Assembly: GCA_937888615.1 (NCBI GenBank)
Contig: CALABZ010000038.1
Span: forward strand, 1-22,293
Origin: an uncultured Lentisphaeria bacterium
GTDB lineage: Bacteria; Verrucomicrobiota; Lentisphaeria; Victivallales; Victivallaceae
Direction of reading: 5' to 3'
DNA: 22,293 bases
This document shows positions 1 through 8,498 of this stretch, one piece after another. Under the pieces are notes generated by a model. The model saw nothing but the letters and a program-made list of their open reading frames with translations. It had not been told where the DNA came from and searched no databases. Both the position numbers and the translations under genes were made by a program. Within the stretch, counting starts at the first letter, position 1; the number at the start of each line of letters is the position of its first letter.

Positions 1-62
1 TCCAGGACGAGCGCGACTACGAGGAACTCAACTACTACATCCTCGGCATGATGCTCAAATAA
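1..62 (+). CDS. 3' end of an unidentified gene (partial)
   Basis: The reading frame beginning at base 3 runs open to a TAA at 60-62 and encodes the tail ...ELNYYILGMMLK. Only about 19 residues are present, so the product cannot be named. Its stop lies six bases from the convergent stop of the large glycosidase gene, and no terminator hairpin fits between them. That a real gene ends here is inferred from the open frame and the tight tail-to-tail packing; a chance open frame of this length cannot be excluded. Confidence 0.5.
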   Translation, partial: QDERDYEELNYYILGMMLK

Positions 63-68
63 CTCCTA

Positions 69-3000
69 TCAGTCCTCCAGACGATAGATCAAAGTTGAAC
101 AGGGTTCCATTCTCACCGGAATGGAATCGCTGTTTTTTACGATTACCTTGTCGCTGAAAGCATCGCGAACGGTGGTGCGGCGGGGAAGCGACAGCGTGAA
201 ACTGCGCTCCTTGTCGTAACCATTGTGCAGAACGATGAAGTTCCGGTTGGCGTCGAACACGATATCGGCGTCGGTATACAGGTGTACTCCGGCGAGACGG
301 CAGATGTTGCGCAAGACCGGTCTTTCCAGTCTGGGGATCACGGAATAGACTGATTTCCAAGTACCGAAATCCCGAAACGCCAGGGCGGCTTTGCCGTCGG
401 CGAACTGCGCCGCCGTTTCGGCTTTCGGATCGACGATCCGGAATTTCGGGCCGAATTCATCCGCATGCATCCGCCGGGTGGCGGGAGCCGGGAATCCCGC
501 GGCGCTGATCCGCCCGGATTCCGGCAGGCCCTCGGTAAGCCGGTGATGTTGCAGAACGGCGGTCATCTTTTCTTTGCCTGGAAGGGTCTCGGTCCTGATT
601 CCGGTCAGGGCTTCGATCTGCTTAACATCCAGTCCGTTGTCTCCGACATAACCGGGCGCGTAGAACCACAGGAATGTCGTGCCGTTCTTTTTCAGCTCTT
701 CAATCCGTTTGCGGTCCACGTCGGAGAGGTAAAAGGTGTTCATCATCACATAGAGCTTGTACTGCCGCGGGAAATCGGGATGGTGAAGGTCACTGGTCAG
801 ATAAACATCGAATGGCGCACCCAGCCGGAAAAATTCCGGGTAGTACATCCAGTTGATCAGGTTGTTCGACAACGTCGGCCCATGAAACATATCAAGGTAA
901 CGGGGCGACTTCGCGCTGAAAATCACTGCGATCTCGGCGGCGGAACGATAACCAATCCGTTGAGCCTGCCGGTAAAGGCGGTTCATTTCACCGATCATTT
1001 CCGCGATTTCACGCTCGCCGGTCCAGGAAACCGCCAACGCGCCCTCGCCCTGCGACATATCCGCGAACCACGAACCGAAGTTCCGGGTGATGTCCGCCCC
1101 GAGATTGCGCCGAATAATCGCCTGCGATTCCCGGAGGCCATGGGTATGCCCGTAGTTGCGGGTAGCGGCCTGATAATGCCGGGTGTCGTCGTCCGGCAGG
1201 TACATCCGCCCGTGCAACCGGAAACTGCTCCATGGGAAATAGGTCAGGAAGGGAGTGCCGGCCAGCCGTCCCGAATAACTGGCCGCGCCGATATAACCGT
1301 CAATGGCGGGGTCGCTCAGCAGTTCGGCCAGGTCGAAGTTGTTGTTATTGAACATACCGCCCGGTGAATTATAGGCTTGCATGTGGGCGATCAAAAATCC
1401 ATAATGGACGAAGTTGATCCGGGTGCCGCCGGTCATTTCCTTGGTCAGGCGGCACATGTCAAGGATCAGGGAACTGAGCATGGTCGGAACGAAATCCATG
1501 TAGTCGAAAGCCATGCGACCGGCGGCGGGATCACGGAAAACGCCGTCGTTCACGCCGGGGGCGGTCAGTTCTCCGATTTCAGGGTTAGCGGTGTCGAAAG
1601 TGATTTCAAGGTGCCGCCAGGCGCGGCGCAATTCTTCAACATTATTCCGGTAACGCCGACGCAGGAAATCGCGAAACATTTTGATCGCCTGCGGGTTGAA
1701 GTCCCCCACGGTGATTTTGGTCCGGTCGGTCTGCCAGAGATTTTCCGCCCCCCCGCCGGTAACGCTGTCCGGCATACCGCAGGTCCACGGATGGAAACCA
1801 ACGATCCGGTCCCAATACGGTTGTGATTTCAGGTAGTCGATCAGCGCCCGGGTAAAGGCCAGACATTCGTTCCGATATTTGGCGGAGGAAAAGGAAACCC
1901 CTTCTTTTTTGCCGAAAGCGGTGACCAGCATTTCATCGGGATTTTGCTGGAGCCAGCGGAGAGTCGGACGCAGGTCCCACAGGATCACGACCAGGGCTTG
2001 AGGGTTGACTCCCAACAATGTGCGAATATTGCGATCAAGCTCTGCGAAGCGTTCCGCCCAGGCGTTCGGGCCAGCGTCGATCAGCTTGCCGTAAAGCAGG
2101 AACTGATGAATGCGGATGCCTGAATATTGTTCGGTCATGTAGAGCCGTTCCGGGTCGGCCAATGAGATGTAGCGCCAGAAAAACGGGGTCGTCGCATGGT
2201 TGTCCAGCAGAAATGCCGCCTGGCCGTTCGGGTAACCGATCCTGGCCTCGACAATCCCCGCCCCGGAGGGAGGAACGGCAGGGACGGCGACTTCGATTTC
2301 AGCGATTTTGATCTTCGAGGCATTGTTGATATTCAGCGCCAGGCCGTTTTCCTGCCCCGCCGCTGAGAGATATACCGGCTGCCGCCCGGACGGCGTCCAC
2401 GGGGGAAGCGTCAGGTCGGCGGTCACGGTAACGGGCTCCCTCCCCCCCTTTGTCGCCGGGGTATCTGCATACATGGTGGCGAACAGGTGACGGTCGCCGC
2501 GAAGGCCCGGCACATCGGAACCGGCTTCCAGCAGGAAATCATAGTTCTGATTCAGGCGATGGCGGGGCGTAAAATTAAAGCTGATTTTGACCGTATCGCC
2601 ACGCTTCGCCCGATAAACCGGCACTTTACCGTCCGCATCCGCCTGTTCGCAGATGTCGGTCGGGTAATATGAAATCTTGCCCCACGGGCCTTCCGGCGGT
2701 CGCTTATAACAAAACGGCGCCAGCCAGGAACTATCGTCAAACCCTTTTCCTGCCTCATTCCAGCCGGGGTGGGAACGGTCAGAGCATTTCCAGTCCTCGC
2801 CGGTACCGATTTTAACGGTTCCGTCCGGATAATTCAAACTCAACTCGGCAATGAACTCTCCCCAGCCCCATTTGCCGGGATTGCGGCTCAGGTTGGCCTC
2901 GGCGGCGATGACGTTTTCGCCCTTCTTCAATAATTTCGCCACCTGCCGGGGACGAATTTCGATGGAGCCGGTATCCACTTCCGTGCCGTTCACGAAGATT

Positions 3001-4913
3001 TTATAATAGTCATTGGAACGGACCTGAACCACGGCGCTCTCCGGCAGTTTGTCGAGGTGAAAAGTTTTGCGAAAATAACGCGGCTGGGCGGCCTTGTGCA
3101 GTTTGTCCGGCTCGGGATACCAGATGTACCAGGCGTCCCAGTAGGGTTTGCGGATATCGGTTCCGGGCTGTTTGGGACCGTAGGCTTCCAAAGCGGAAGC
3201 CGCCGCTTTCTGCCCGGGAGCAGGCAGCAGGTACAACCGCAACCGGGTGGTGTCCTGTTCCGGAAAAGTGAAACTGCCGTCGGCGAATTCCGTCGGCTGA
3301 AAGATTTTGACGGTTTTCCACGTGTCATCGCTTCCGGAATAGCTCTTAAGCCGGGCCTGACGAAGATTGCCGCTCAAATCACGCAGAAACAGTTGATCAA
3401 TCCGCCGTGGGAAAGGCCAGCGCAATTCGAGGAACAGCGGTTCGCCCGGGTCTTTCGCCTGCCAGAAAGTGGAGGGGTCACCGTCAAAAAGGTTATCGGT
3501 ATAGCTTTGCCGGTAATTCCCGAAAGACGAAGCCAAACCGATGCAGCGGTTCTTCTCCGTCGCCAGATTCGGCGAATCCGGAACCGTTTTTTCCGGCGCG
3601 ACTGGTTTGGCGGGAGCGAAATGCGAATAAAGGGTATTGACTTCAACGGCGGGAAGCGGGCGGTCATAGAGTTTGATTTCATCATAGACAGTGGAGGCGG
3701 CACCGAGCCCACCCCAGCCCGGCAGAACTTTGCCGAATGAAATATGGTCTGCGTTCATCACGGGGACTCCATTGATCGAACCGACAGCTTTTCCGTCCAC
3801 ATACAGCGTGTACAATCCGTCGTCCCAGGTGAAAGCGAGATGATGCCACTCGTTTTCCCGCCAGGAACGGACCTCGTGATCCACCCATTTCTGGGATTTT
3901 TCGTTCAAATCCTGATAAATCAAACGGGCCGCGGCGGTTTTGTGCGGTTTATACAGCAACAGCCGCTTACCGGGCGCGGAGAGCAAACAGAAGAAATAAC
4001 AGTCGTCAGTGGCCGGAGTCCATTGCGGACGGACCCACATCGCCACGGTTCCGCGCTTGCCGTCACCGAGGAGTTCTCCGGCGACAACATTCAACATGCC
4101 GCCGTCTGTAGAGATTCCGCGCCCGGCAATGCCTTCGGCTTCCGATGTTTTTCCGACAGTCCGAACACCGGCAGGAGCAGCGGCGGCGTCAAAAGAATAT
4201 TCGGCCCGCGGCTTGCCGCCGTATTCCTTTTCCCGTTCGGCAATAATTCGAAATCCGTGCTGGTATTCCACCCTGATCTGTTCGGAGGACGGAAGCTCGG
4301 AGTAAAGTTTCACGTCTCCGATCGCGGTCTGTTCGTCTCCGATATATCCCCAACTATCGTAGGGTGTGCCGATTATCACGGTCTTCCATTCAATTGCTTT
4401 CATTGATTTATTTTCTCCGATCCGTTCGCCGTCCAGATAATATTGATATGTTCCATGATTAAAGGTGATGGCGATATGATGCCAGGCACCCGTTTCCCAA
4501 AGTGCAATGCTGTGGCGAAAATTATGCGCCTGCGGATCGCGCAGATTGAACGCCAGAAATGTCTGTTTGCAGAACTTGGAAATGATCAGGTCCACCGGCT
4601 GATTATTGATTTTTTCACCCTGCATGGTCAGGAAAAAGACGAAATTTTCACAGCGTGGCCGCCAGTTCAGCGGTTTCGCCCACAATGACGCGCCCCAGGC
4701 ATCCGCTTTCAACGCCCCGTCAAGCTGAAAAACCGCTTTCAGTTTGCCGCCGAACACTCCGGCGGGCGCATCAATCCCCTGCGTATACTGGAGGTTTCCA
4801 CCTGCAATCCGGCAATTTGGCGCAGTAAAGGCGCAGTCGGTGTCTCCTCCATTCAGCACCGGTAACAAGACAAACGCCGCCAGAACGACCGTATAAATCA
4901 ATATTCTGTTCAT
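69..4913 (-). CDS. Secreted multidomain glycoside hydrolase, GH42-like
   Basis: A 1614-residue exported protein, probably a polysaccharide-degrading enzyme. Domains read from the sequence: signal peptide (about 1-22); two LamG/concanavalin-like jelly rolls (about 50-215 and 236-430, each with a WHHIA/WHHLAF strand and a YLDG/YVDG turn); an F5/8 type C discoidin domain (about 448-580, with LFDGDPSTFW); a galactose-binding-like sandwich (about 595-735); a TIM barrel of the GH42-like clan A type (about 890-1325); a Rossmann-like domain like the GH42 trimerisation domain (about 1325-1445); and a C-terminal beta domain. The segment RLHGRMYLPDDDTR near 1232-1245 resembles the strand in GH42-like homologues where I recall NEDDTR, so the glutamate there is aspartate here. 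The other usual acid/base region (GFHPWTCGMPDS, 1039-1050) also lacks an obvious Asn-Glu pair. The ATG has AAAGGA about 9 bases upstream. It is the last gene of the LacI-led operon. The substrate cannot be told. Confidence 0.85.
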   Translation of the reverse strand: MNRILIYTVVLAAFVLLPVLNGGDTDCAFTAPNCRIAGGNLQYTQGIDAPAGVFGGKLKAVFQLDGALKADAWGASLWAKPLNWRPRCENFVFFLTMQGEKINNQPVDLIISKFCKQTFLAFNLRDPQAHNFRHSIALWETGAWHHIAITFNHGTYQYYLDGERIGENKSMKAIEWKTVIIGTPYDSWGYIGDEQTAIGDVKLYSELPSSEQIRVEYQHGFRIIAEREKEYGGKPRAEYSFDAAAAPAGVRTVGKTSEAEGIAGRGISTDGGMLNVVAGELLGDGKRGTVAMWVRPQWTPATDDCYFFCLLSAPGKRLLLYKPHKTAAARLIYQDLNEKSQKWVDHEVRSWRENEWHHLAFTWDDGLYTLYVDGKAVGSINGVPVMNADHISFGKVLPGWGGLGAASTVYDEIKLYDRPLPAVEVNTLYSHFAPAKPVAPEKTVPDSPNLATEKNRCIGLASSFGNYRQSYTDNLFDGDPSTFWQAKDPGEPLFLELRWPFPRRIDQLFLRDLSGNLRQARLKSYSGSDDTWKTVKIFQPTEFADGSFTFPEQDTTRLRLYLLPAPGQKAAASALEAYGPKQPGTDIRKPYWDAWYIWYPEPDKLHKAAQPRYFRKTFHLDKLPESAVVQVRSNDYYKIFVNGTEVDTGSIEIRPRQVAKLLKKGENVIAAEANLSRNPGKWGWGEFIAELSLNYPDGTVKIGTGEDWKCSDRSHPGWNEAGKGFDDSSWLAPFCYKRPPEGPWGKISYYPTDICEQADADGKVPVYRAKRGDTVKISFNFTPRHRLNQNYDFLLEAGSDVPGLRGDRHLFATMYADTPATKGGREPVTVTADLTLPPWTPSGRQPVYLSAAGQENGLALNINNASKIKIAEIEVAVPAVPPSGAGIVEARIGYPNGQAAFLLDNHATTPFFWRYISLADPERLYMTEQYSGIRIHQFLLYGKLIDAGPNAWAERFAELDRNIRTLLGVNPQALVVILWDLRPTLRWLQQNPDEMLVTAFGKKEGVSFSSAKYRNECLAFTRALIDYLKSQPYWDRIVGFHPWTCGMPDSVTGGGAENLWQTDRTKITVGDFNPQAIKMFRDFLRRRYRNNVEELRRAWRHLEITFDTANPEIGELTAPGVNDGVFRDPAAGRMAFDYMDFVPTMLSSLILDMCRLTKEMTGGTRINFVHYGFLIAHMQAYNSPGGMFNNNNFDLAELLSDPAIDGYIGAASYSGRLAGTPFLTYFPWSSFRLHGRMYLPDDDTRHYQAATRNYGHTHGLRESQAIIRRNLGADITRNFGSWFADMSQGEGALAVSWTGEREIAEMIGEMNRLYRQAQRIGYRSAAEIAVIFSAKSPRYLDMFHGPTLSNNLINWMYYPEFFRLGAPFDVYLTSDLHHPDFPRQYKLYVMMNTFYLSDVDRKRIEELKKNGTTFLWFYAPGYVGDNGLDVKQIEALTGIRTETLPGKEKMTAVLQHHRLTEGLPESGRISAAGFPAPATRRMHADEFGPKFRIVDPKAETAAQFADGKAALAFRDFGTWKSVYSVIPRLERPVLRNICRLAGVHLYTDADIVFDANRNFIVLHNGYDKERSFTLSLPRRTTVRDAFSDKVIVKNSDSIPVRMEPCSTLIYRLED

Positions 4914-4943
4914 GGATTCTTTTCCTTTATTTCGATAATTATG

Positions 4944-5672
4944 TTATGGTCTCGGATTCTCGCCTTCTCCGACGCCCCATATGCCGTCTTTATTCTCCAG
5001 AAACTCCCTCAGCGACACTTTGACAGCCGCTCCGCCGGCCAGCAGCATATTGGCCGTCCCCTGATGACGGGGCGACAGGAAATTATACTGGTACTTGGCG
5101 CCGGAATTATAACTGTCCTTGACCCCGTCCCCATCGGTGTCATAGGCGGGTTTGAACCAGCTTTTGCCGGGACTGGCGATATACCGGGAGTCCGCCAGCG
5201 GGTTCGCGTCGCCCGCCAGGAAAGCACCGGCAGGCACCCGCGAGAGCTTGCGCGACGCCGCCCCATAGCTGGAACCCGGATAACCGAATACAGCCGGATA
5301 GTTGACCGCATACGTGAGGGTGGCGGCAGGGTTGAGTGCGTCTTTGAACCCCGGACACGGCATATAACCGCGAACCACCCCGAACCCCCTGGTACTATTG
5401 TAATTATCGAAAATAGTCTTCATAATGACCTGATCCCAATATTTACCGGCGGTAGCGCTCTCTTCACGGATCGGCATAAGGTTGTCGTCATAGGAGTCCG
5501 CATAGTCAGTCAATGCAATTCCAAGTTGTTTCAGATTCGAAATGCAGGCGGCGGCATGAGCCATGTTCCGGGCATGGTTCAGCGCAGGCAGCAACATCGC
5601 CGCGAGTATTGCGATGATCGCTATTACAACCAGCAATTCTATAAGTGTGAATTTCAATCTCTGTTTTATCAT
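4944..5672 (-). CDS. Prepilin-type N-terminal domain protein (pseudopilin)
   Basis: A 242-residue protein whose N-terminus is a short basic leader followed by FTLIELLVVIAIIAIL and AAMLLPALN, the class III signal and hydrophobic helix of type IV pilins and type II secretion pseudopilins. Glu at +5 of the mature protein is kept, but the residue before the cleavage Phe is Lys instead of the usual Gly. The C-terminal region has the SPRHQGTANMLLAGGAAV motif of the H-X9-DG family of PVC bacteria, with Gly-Gly in place of the usual Asp-Gly-His. The start has TGAGGA about 9 bases upstream, overlapping the stop of the LacI gene (gap 10 bases), so translation is probably coupled. It is followed 30 bases later by the glycosidase. 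A role in surface display or secretion of the partner enzyme is inference only. Confidence 0.9.
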   Translation of the reverse strand: MIKQRLKFTLIELLVVIAIIAILAAMLLPALNHARNMAHAAACISNLKQLGIALTDYADSYDDNLMPIREESATAGKYWDQVIMKTIFDNYNSTRGFGVVRGYMPCPGFKDALNPAATLTYAVNYPAVFGYPGSSYGAASRKLSRVPAGAFLAGDANPLADSRYIASPGKSWFKPAYDTDGDGVKDSYNSGAKYQYNFLSPRHQGTANMLLAGGAAVKVSLREFLENKDGIWGVGEGENPRP

Positions 5673-5682
5673 GTCGAATTCC

Positions 5683-6717
5683 TCAGTTTATGGTGCTTTC
5701 CCGCAGGATCAGCTCCGGTTTTATGTATATTTGTTGAGGCGGCATTGATTCGCCGCCGATTCTCTGCATCAGGATATCGAGCAGGAGACGATTTTTTTCC
5801 TGCCTGTCGAAGCCGACCGTAGTCAGCGACGGCACATAATAAGCGCCCTGCTCTGTATTGTCCATACTGATTACTTCGAGGTCTTTTCCCACTTTCATAC
5901 CCAGGTCGCAAGCCGCCCGGATCAAGGTCAGTGCCACAAAGTCGGAACGAACGAATACCGCGGTCGGCGCCGATTTTCGTTTCAACAGCTTCATGCTGAT
6001 TTCATAAGCGCCGCGATAGTCCTCTACGGTCTGGGTAATCCGGCAATCCGGGTGGAATTCCAACCCGTATTTTTCCAGCGTTTCGGCAATACCCCGGTCG
6101 CACGGAGAATACCCCGACCCCGCAAAAGTGGCAATTTCCCGATGTCCTTTGGCCAGCAGATATTCCATCGCCATCCGGGCGCCGCTGCGGACATCGGGGG
6201 CGACAAAATCCACACTCGGCTCATCAATATAACTGCTGAATATGAATGCGGTCCGGCAATTTCGAAGCTGATCGATCAACAATTTCTGCGTTTCCAGGTG
6301 GGATGGATTATAAAGGATAATACCATCAACCGAACCGCGAATGGTCTGGATCAACGGCTTGATCGATTCCGGGCGGTGAATATCGTTCCAGAACAGCCGG
6401 AAATGATAGTTCCGCTGTGCCGCGAACTTCATCAACTGGAGAGAATTTTCGGTATGGAGCGGATTGAGACTGGGCCATTGCAGCGCACCGATCGAAAATG
6501 TTTTTTGTCCAAGCAGGCTTCGCGCCACCTGGTTCGGCACATAGCGCAGGGTATCCGCGGCTTTCTGCACTTTCTCGCGGGTCGTGGCCTTAATGGCGAC
6601 ATTGCCGTTCAACGCCATGGAAGCGGTGGACACGGCCACACCGGCCAACCGGGCCACATCGATAATGGTCGGCTGTCCGTTTTTCATGTTTTCCGGTATT
6701 TCGGATGACTTTCGCAT
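5683..6717 (-). CDS. LacI-family transcriptional regulator (first gene of glycosidase operon)
   Basis: A sugar-responsive repressor of about 344 residues. The N-terminal LacI helix-turn-helix is plain (PTIIDVARLAGVAVSTASMALNG, hinge RYVPNQVARSLLG), followed by a two-lobed periplasmic-binding-protein-like sensor (FSIGALQWPS..., DGIILYNPS, ATFAGSGYSP, PTAVFVRSD, LEVISMDNTEQG, LTTVGFD). The frame stays open to a TTG at 6789, but that TTG lies inside the -35 box of the promoter, so the gene must start downstream: the ATG at 6717 or the ATG at 6687 (CCGGAAAAC upstream). I chose 6717 because it keeps the longest product downstream of the predicted start point. An operator-like dyad directly downstream of the -10 box suggests autorepression. 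Because the pseudopilin and glycosidase follow with gaps of 10 and 30 bases, all three are likely controlled by this repressor. Effector unknown. Confidence 0.93.
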   Translation of the reverse strand: MRKSSEIPENMKNGQPTIIDVARLAGVAVSTASMALNGNVAIKATTREKVQKAADTLRYVPNQVARSLLGQKTFSIGALQWPSLNPLHTENSLQLMKFAAQRNYHFRLFWNDIHRPESIKPLIQTIRGSVDGIILYNPSHLETQKLLIDQLRNCRTAFIFSSYIDEPSVDFVAPDVRSGARMAMEYLLAKGHREIATFAGSGYSPCDRGIAETLEKYGLEFHPDCRITQTVEDYRGAYEISMKLLKRKSAPTAVFVRSDFVALTLIRAACDLGMKVGKDLEVISMDNTEQGAYYVPSLTTVGFDRQEKNRLLLDILMQRIGGESMPPQQIYIKPELILRESTIN

Positions 6718-6743
6718 GGTCTTGCATTCCGCTGATTTAATTT

Positions 6744-6759
6744 TTTGAAACCTTTCAAA
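6744..6759. promoter_or_regulatory. Probable LacI operator (dyad)
   Basis: A perfect inverted repeat with 7-base arms and a 2-base centre, TTTGAAA-CC-TTTCAAA, lies one base downstream of the -10 box and covers the predicted transcription start. Its length, even symmetry and position fit a LacI-family operator that would block the promoter. Assignment to the adjacent regulator is inference. Confidence 0.78.
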
Positions 6760-6760
6760 T

Positions 6761-6789
6761 ATTATAATCGCTCTTGGGAATTTTGTCAA
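6761..6789 (-). promoter_or_regulatory. Sigma-70 promoter of the LacI-pseudopilin-glycosidase operon
   Basis: On the minus strand TTGACA (6784-6789) and TATAAT (6761-6766) are both perfect consensus hexamers separated by exactly 17 bases. The start point is expected near 6754, about 37 bases before the ATG at 6717. This rules out the longer TTG-initiated reading of the LacI gene. Confidence 0.9.
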
Positions 6790-6863
6790 GACCCCTATTT
6801 GAGTTTTTCCATATAATTTGGTTCGCCATAGTCACTGATCGAGAAAACCGTATTCGCCTCCGG

Positions 6864-8279
6864 TCAGCGGCCTTGCCAGAAACGTGGTGCGGCATTCGTC
6901 TCGGAAGTCCGGATCGTTTCGAAGCCGTAATATTTCGCCGCCAGGGTGTTCAGCCAGAATTCAGGGTCGTCGGTGATATCTTCAACCCAGATATACTGCA
7001 GCAGGCTCCGGCGTCCAACCCGGTGCGGCGGCACAACCGGATGCCGTTCACCGACGCGGCGGAATTCGGTCAGCAATTCCTGGCGGACAGCCTCGTCCCG
7101 GTGAATCTTCAGGAAATCACCGGAGGCCGGGATCAAAATAACCGCCGCATAAACCGCCAGCAGACTCATGGCCGTCAATACAACCCGCGGACCATTTGCC
7201 CGAAGTTGTGAATCGGCCAGCCGCACTGCGGCCAATGCCGCCAGCACCGAACCGGAATAATACGCCCGGACGGCCGGAAGCGTTCCCGCCGCCGCAAAGA
7301 CAAGCGCCGTCCCCAGGGAAACCGCCAACAGTATGGCGCAATCACGCAAAGCGGGATCGCCCTTGAATTTACCATTCCGCCAGCGCGCCGCGGCGAAAAA
7401 TGCCACCAATACCCAGCTTATCCAGGAAGAGTACAAATAGAATGCCATTGCTTGAGGCAAAAGACGCAATTTCGCACCAATCGCCCAAAACGGCAGAGCC
7501 CCGGAGGCGGCACGGGCGTGAAGCCCCGGCTCCGTCAGCAGAAAAACCACTCCCGCCAGAAAACCGGCCCCCGCAAACCAGAACAAAAACGGTAATCGAT
7601 GCTTGCGGAGCCATGCCAGAGAAAAAACGCTGCCAAACAACATACTGCCAATCAGGGAATTACTCTCATTACAACCTCCAGCCAGTATGCCGATCACCAG
7701 CATTCCGCCGGCGGCGAGCCATGGAAAGCGCGGCGAAGAAGCATTTTCCTGAAGCATGTTTCGACAGCAACCGAAAAAAAACAACACTAATGCCAGAGCC
7801 CAGCTATAAACAATGGAACCCGTGGTCCAGAATATCGTATCACGGGGACGCGCCACCCCTACCCACAATAGAAGGATTAACAGGGCAAGCAGCAGATAAT
7901 CGGTCGCACACCGTCGGTCGGGCCAACGCCCAAACGCCAACCGGAAACCACCCAGAAGAAGTGCCCCCTGAACCAACGGATTGAGCAAGTCGAATAACCA
8001 TTTCCCGGAATATGCGAACAAATGAGCGGCGAAGTTGCCTGTCCGCATGGACAAGCGGAAATATTCCTGTTTCCAAAAAGCCAGGAGGGACACCGGCTTC
8101 TCGCCCAGAAATACAAAATCGTCTCCGCTAACGGGATAAAGAATCCCCCCGACCGCGAGGAATCCGAGCCACAGCACCAGCAGAAAAAAGAAAATACGGC
8201 GGTAACATTTCTCCGTGCCCTTTCCGCCATGCCACTCAAAAACAGTCGCGAGACGACTAAAAAAATTTGGTGATGTCAA
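6864..8279 (-). CDS. Polytopic membrane protein, DUF6056-like (GT-C type fold suspected)
   Basis: A 471-residue protein with about ten hydrophobic segments (first at about 28-50, others near 100-115, 125-145, 155-172, 187-202, 208-225, 230-248, 283-297, 313-332, 366-384). The first outer loop carries SGDDF (51-55) and then RTGNFAAHLF (79-88), and a later loop has GGCNESN (201-207). These acidic and Arg/Asn loop motifs are typical of DUF6056 proteins and of polyprenyl-sugar-dependent transferases found in glycan loci. The start is a TTG at 8279, supported by AGGAG eight bases upstream (minus strand) and by the absence of any ATG or GTG before the first membrane segment. It is divergent from the glycosyltransferase at 8499. 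A role in modifying or elongating a lipid-linked glycan is inferred from motif and context. Confidence 0.72.
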   Translation of the reverse strand: MTSPNFFSRLATVFEWHGGKGTEKCYRRIFFFLLVLWLGFLAVGGILYPVSGDDFVFLGEKPVSLLAFWKQEYFRLSMRTGNFAAHLFAYSGKWLFDLLNPLVQGALLLGGFRLAFGRWPDRRCATDYLLLALLILLLWVGVARPRDTIFWTTGSIVYSWALALVLFFFGCCRNMLQENASSPRFPWLAAGGMLVIGILAGGCNESNSLIGSMLFGSVFSLAWLRKHRLPFLFWFAGAGFLAGVVFLLTEPGLHARAASGALPFWAIGAKLRLLPQAMAFYLYSSWISWVLVAFFAAARWRNGKFKGDPALRDCAILLAVSLGTALVFAAAGTLPAVRAYYSGSVLAALAAVRLADSQLRANGPRVVLTAMSLLAVYAAVILIPASGDFLKIHRDEAVRQELLTEFRRVGERHPVVPPHRVGRRSLLQYIWVEDITDDPEFWLNTLAAKYYGFETIRTSETNAAPRFWQGR

Positions 8280-8320
8280 TTGAGTATCTCCTGTTTATCG
8301 GATTTCAATCCTGCCCCATG

Positions 8321-8340
8321 AATTTACATTTATGTAAATT
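8321..8340. promoter_or_regulatory. Perfect 20-base palindrome in a divergent intergenic region
   Basis: AATTTACATTTATGTAAATT is a perfect inverted repeat with 9-base arms and a TT centre. It lies 41 bases upstream of the TTG start of the DUF6056-like gene and about 55 bases upstream of the plus-strand promoter of the glycosyltransferase. It has no following T-run, so it reads as a regulator binding site rather than a terminator. The binding protein is unknown. Confidence 0.6.
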
Positions 8341-8393
8341 TAGCACAAAATGCCCTGAAATCCAGCGCGGGGCCGGACTTCCTGAAAATAAAC

Positions 8394-8421
8394 TTTACAT
8401 TTCGTGGGATGGTGCTATATT
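8394..8421 (+). promoter_or_regulatory. Probable sigma-70 promoter for the glycosyltransferase at 8499
   Basis: TTTACA (8394-8399) and TATATT (8416-8421) are separated by 16 bases, each matching five of six consensus positions. The predicted leader to the ATG at 8499 is about 70 bases. Confidence 0.5.
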
Positions 8422-8498
8422 ACGGTGCATTTTGTCGGAAATACAAAAAACGTCCTACCGCAGGCGGAGCACATTCAAAACGGAATTACTGAATTCTT

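Noticed and set aside
465..1367. 300-codon plus-strand open frame opposite the glycosidase gene (also others at 3057-3740 and 3744-4406)
   Set aside because: Shadow frames of the GC-rich glycosidase gene; no recognisable domain, and the minus strand has continuous domain structure across all of them.
4941..5822. 293-codon plus-strand open frame opposite the pseudopilin gene
   Set aside because: The minus strand encodes an unmistakable prepilin N-terminus in this interval; the plus-strand product has no motif or ribosome site.
6718..6789. N-terminal extension of the first LacI protein to a TTG at 6789
   Set aside because: The TTG is part of the -35 box of the gene's own promoter, so it cannot be in the transcript.
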